Below the pieces are notes generated by a model. The model had not been told where the DNA came from. It worked only from the letters and a program-made list of their open reading frames with translations, and made no database searches. The translations under genes and the position numbers were made by a program. Shown here piece by piece: positions 61,402 to 64,000 of a stretch of DNA of 64,000 nucleotides; the first letter of the stretch is position 1; each line of letters starts with the position of its first letter. Source of the stretch: Sulfitobacter sp. SK012 (GTDB lineage: Bacteria; Pseudomonadota; Alphaproteobacteria; Rhodobacterales; Rhodobacteraceae); NCBI RefSeq assembly GCF_003352085.1, contig NZ_CP025804.1, positions 2,790,001 to 2,854,000 on the forward strand, written 5' to 3'.

Positions 61402-64000
61402 TTAGCGTTCATCCGAGGGAAGGACAACGTCCTCTTTTGGCCGCTCGACAGGTTGCGGCAGGGTTGACCCCGTCACACCCTCAACGCTGGGCAGTTGTGT
61501 CTGGGGTGCACGAAAGGCATCGCGCAGCGCACCTGGAGCCAAAGCGGACAGCGGGTTGATCGACACTTTGGGCGAAGTCGCAGCCCCTGAGAGCCCGTAG
61601 TTAATCCCAAATACCCCCTCACCTTTTCGGGTGAAAATCGAACCAATGCCATTGAGGATATAGACAGGTGTGATCACGCCCTGAAATGCGATCTGACCTG
61701 TGTCTGTCGCAAAGACGCCGTCCATTGAGATGCCCATGGACGGCCCAACAGCACTGGCGCGGCTGAGTGTCATGCGGTTCGGGGTCAGCCGGAAATCAGC
61801 CTCAACCTCTTCGAAATAGATACCTGCCCCGTTCATCTCATCCAGCAGCCCGACAACTGAGACAGCATTGAGCAAGGCAGCCATCGCGGGCGCGTCCTTG
61901 ATCCGGGTCTTCTTGACGTTCAGACGCCCGTCAAACGCACCACCGCTGCCGATTGGCAGCAAGGTCAACTCCAAATCGCCGCCCACGGCCTGTTTGAGCA
62001 CACCAGAAGAGCGAAACACCCCACCGGCATCATTTGACGTAATGCGCACGGCGCTGCGTCCGTTTTGCGGAACGACTGTGCCGTTGATTGTGGTGCCGCC
62101 ATTCAGGCGCGCTTGGAACGGGCCATCAAGGCCCCCAGATGTGTTAAACTGGCCGCTCATCTGATCCACAAATATTGTGTCGGTGACCTGCAACCGATCA
62201 AGGTTCACCAACATTGGCGGGGCCGCGGGGCCTCCTGCAGTGTTGCTACCGCCACTACTGTTTCCGCCAAATGTCGCTCGGCGCAGGTCCAGTGTGCCGC
62301 CACGAACCACCACCTGCGGCGCGCGCCCAGAACCTTTGCCCAGCAAATCAACAGGGATATCCAACCAATCGCCGCGTTGCAGACGGTTGACCCGCAACCG
62401 CTCCATTCCGCCTCCCGGGCGTAGCGACAACGTTGCATCCGCCTTGAGCCCCGGCGCATCCAGCACAATTGCATCAACGCTGGGTGCCGCACCGAGCGCC
62501 CCTGTAACGCGTAAGCTGCCGGTTGTGTCTGCTGCTTTACTCCATCCCAGTTGCGGAACGGACATACGCATGCCGCGCAAATCCGTGTTCAATGCAAATG
62601 TCGGGGAGGATCCGCGCTGGAACACCAGATCAAGAATGCCACTGCCGGTGCCCGCGACGGTGCCGGGGGGCAGGCTCACGTTAAAGGCGGTTAGCGCTTC
62701 GGGACTCAGTGCAACATTGCCGGTCAGCGTGCTGCGCTCGGCGCCTTTGCCGATAGGTTGCGTCCACTTTCCCTCGAAGGGAATGCCGTCCAAACTGCCC
62801 TCGCCGCCGATCTCCACACCTTGATTATTGGCGACCAACTGCATCTGCGTGCTGCGCAGACTGCGGCCTTTGACCAGTGTATCAGACCCCAGCGCCAGCA
62901 GGTTTCCTGCAACGTCGTAGCGCACATCAGAAGGCTTGCCGCCTTTGCGCAGCGGCAATGCTAAAGTACCCGACAGCACCGCTTGGCCGTCAGCAATCTC
63001 TACCGGCAGGCGCACTCTGTCCATCACAGTCATTGGCGGCTGGTTTAACAATGACAACGCCGCCGTGACCGAGGATTGCGAATTAAACCGGATCACCGCC
63101 GGGGTTCCGGGTTTGGCCTTAACATCAGGAATGATAAAGGACGATCCGGTCAACGCCACAGCGCCGCCCACCGCCGCCTCTACCTGCCCACCATCAAGCG
63201 AGATCACAAACCGGTCCCGTTCCATGCTGCCATGACCACGCGCTTGGGTGATGGGCGGCAGGTGACGCAAAAACGTGACTTCGGCATCTTCATAATCAAA
63301 CGCCAGAAAGGTCTGCAACGGAGTTTCGGGGCCATACCGAAGTGCCAGATCAGCGTTCGAAACCGACGCCGACTTAAGGTTCTTGGCCAGCCACGCACGT
63401 GTCTTGGGCTTCAACGTCACAGGCCACAGTGCCATCAACCGCGGCAAAGACACCGCATCCATCTGCGCATCAACGGCCACGTCCCAACCGCCCTGCCCGG
63501 CAGCAAGCTGGCCAGTCGCTTGCAAGATTTGCCCCTGATCATTGAGCTGTAGCCGCCCCAGATCAAATCGGAACGGATTGAGGCGCAGACGGAAATCCAT
63601 CTCTGCGGAATCAAGCGATACAGCACTGGGGTAAATCTGCTGCGGATTGGCGCTGAGGTTATTAACGCTGAATTGCCCGACCAGATCGCTGAATTGGCCG
63701 TTCTCTAGGCGGCCCAGCGTTGCGGTCCCTTCAGCTTGGCAAGAGACCCACTTGCTGCGCAGCGACAACTCATCAAAGCGCAACACACCCTCAGAGGCAT
63801 CGTAAGATAAATAGCTACGTGCACCGTCAAAGGGGATTGGTGTGGTTTGCCGATTGGGTTGCACCACACCCGCACCAATCTGGAGCGTCGCATTGAGCGG
63901 TGCCAGACTGCCATCTGGCAAAACGCCAGTGCGTACCGAGCCCGAAATGGGCGCACGTAACACATCAAGCCAGCCAAACGCGGGGCTTTGCGTGGCGATA
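61402..64000 (-). CDS. AsmA/YhdP-like large protein (5' truncated by the window edge)
   Basis: The reading frame is open to the window end (beyond the GTG at 63963, which is internal). At least 865 residues are visible of a larger protein. The C-terminal part has the AsmA_2/DUF3971-type beta-rich repeats ([34 protein letters not shown] [20 protein letters not shown]). It ends in a proline- and charge-rich tail ([17 protein letters not shown]). YhdP/AsmA-family proteins bridge the periplasm and move phospholipids to the outer membrane. The N-terminal membrane anchor is outside the window. Confidence 0.8.
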   Translation of the reverse strand, partial: IATQSPAFGWLDVLRAPISGSVRTGVLPDGSLAPLNATLQIGAGVVQPNRQTTPIPFDGARSYLSYDASEGVLRFDELSLRSKWVSCQAEGTATLGRLENGQFSDLVGQFSVNNLSANPQQIYPSAVSLDSAEMDFRLRLNPFRFDLGRLQLNDQGQILQATGQLAAGQGGWDVAVDAQMDAVSLPRLMALWPVTLKPKTRAWLAKNLKSASVSNADLALRYGPETPLQTFLAFDYEDAEVTFLRHLPPITQARGHGSMERDRFVISLDGGQVEAAVGGAVALTGSSFIIPDVKAKPGTPAVIRFNSQSSVTAALSLLNQPPMTVMDRVRLPVEIADGQAVLSGTLALPLRKGGKPSDVRYDVAGNLLALGSDTLVKGRSLRSTQMQLVANNQGVEIGGEGSLDGIPFEGKWTQPIGKGAERSTLTGNVALSPEALTAFNVSLPPGTVAGTGSGILDLVFQRGSSPTFALNTDLRGMRMSVPQLGWSKAADTTGSLRVTGALGAAPSVDAIVLDAPGLKADATLSLRPGGGMERLRVNRLQRGDWLDIPVDLLGKGSGRAPQVVVRGGTLDLRRATFGGNSSGGSNTAGGPAAPPMLVNLDRLQVTDTIFVDQMSGQFNTSGGLDGPFQARLNGGTTINGTVVPQNGRSAVRITSNDAGGVFRSSGVLKQAVGGDLELTLLPIGSGGAFDGRLNVKKTRIKDAPAMAALLNAVSVVGLLDEMNGAGIYFEEVEADFRLTPNRMTLSRASAVGPSMGISMDGVFATDTGQIAFQGVITPVYILNGIGSIFTRKGEGVFGINYGLSGAATSPKVSINPLSALAPGALRDAFRAPQTQLPSVEGVTGSTLPQPVERPKEDVVLPSDER

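Overview
This 64 kb stretch looks like chromosomal DNA of a marine alphaproteobacterium of the Roseobacter group (Rhodobacteraceae). The evidence is inferred from gene content: a TRAP dicarboxylate-type transporter with DctBD, a VPLPA-CTERM protein, a Hint-domain secreted protein, the cysG-DUF2849-cysI-cysH-DUF934 sulfur cluster, a form II CO-dehydrogenase-like operon, fused RimB-RimK, and an alphaproteobacterial GTTC-N7-GTTC SOS box before uvrA. Coding density is high, many genes overlap by 1 or 4 bases, and I see no rRNA, tRNA, phage, insertion sequence or CRISPR array. The genus cannot be fixed from the sequence alone.

Layout. 1-4246: end of a phenylacetate operon (paaC partial, paaD, paaE, paaZ). 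4256-9101: tgt (queuosine), an SPFH/NfeD pair, an aquaporin, and a RimB-RimK fusion. 9181-11415: an Fe-S assembly group (SufT and a SufA-type carrier) that encloses a SatD-like protein and a DUF3307 membrane protein. 11412-13165: a 2-oxoglutarate oxygenase and tpiA. 13252-19669: TRAP transporter dctPQM with its two-component system dctBD; two palindromic operators lie before dctP. 19730-26973: a P450, an Lrp-type regulator, and the assimilatory sulfate reduction operon ending in a ferredoxin-NADP reductase. 27076-28601: a low-complexity alanine-rich anchored protein and infC, which appears to start at AUC. 28807-34726: form II aerobic CO dehydrogenase-like operon with two maturation genes. 34879-37407: bolA, a tiny membrane ORF, grxD, an acetyltransferase, a possible structured RNA, zapA and zauP. 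37651-43572: central carbon metabolism (tkt and two gap genes) with a DUF808 protein and two small membrane proteins. 43579-51274: coaD, a CBS protein, a LysR regulator, and valine degradation (mmsA, acyl-CoA dehydrogenase, HIBYL-CoA hydrolase, mmsB) interrupted by the VPLPA-CTERM gene. 51435-64000: Hint protein, uvrA, a frameshifted methyltransferase, lpdA, DUF924, an MFS transporter, queA, and the C-terminal part of an AsmA/YhdP-like protein.

The most interesting items are two. First, the DctD-like regulator lacks the GAFTGA loop and the Walker A lysine, yet two DctD-type palindromes are preserved upstream of dctP and no -24/-12 promoter can be seen. This suggests a rewired, sigma54-independent regulator. 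Second, the SatD/DUF3307 pair: SatD carries class III cyclase-like signature segments plus a helix-turn-helix, is followed by a duplicated hairpin, and sits inside an Fe-S assembly cluster. Other items worth checking are tandem LacI-type operators before gap, the AUC start of infC, and a structured segment downstream of zapA.
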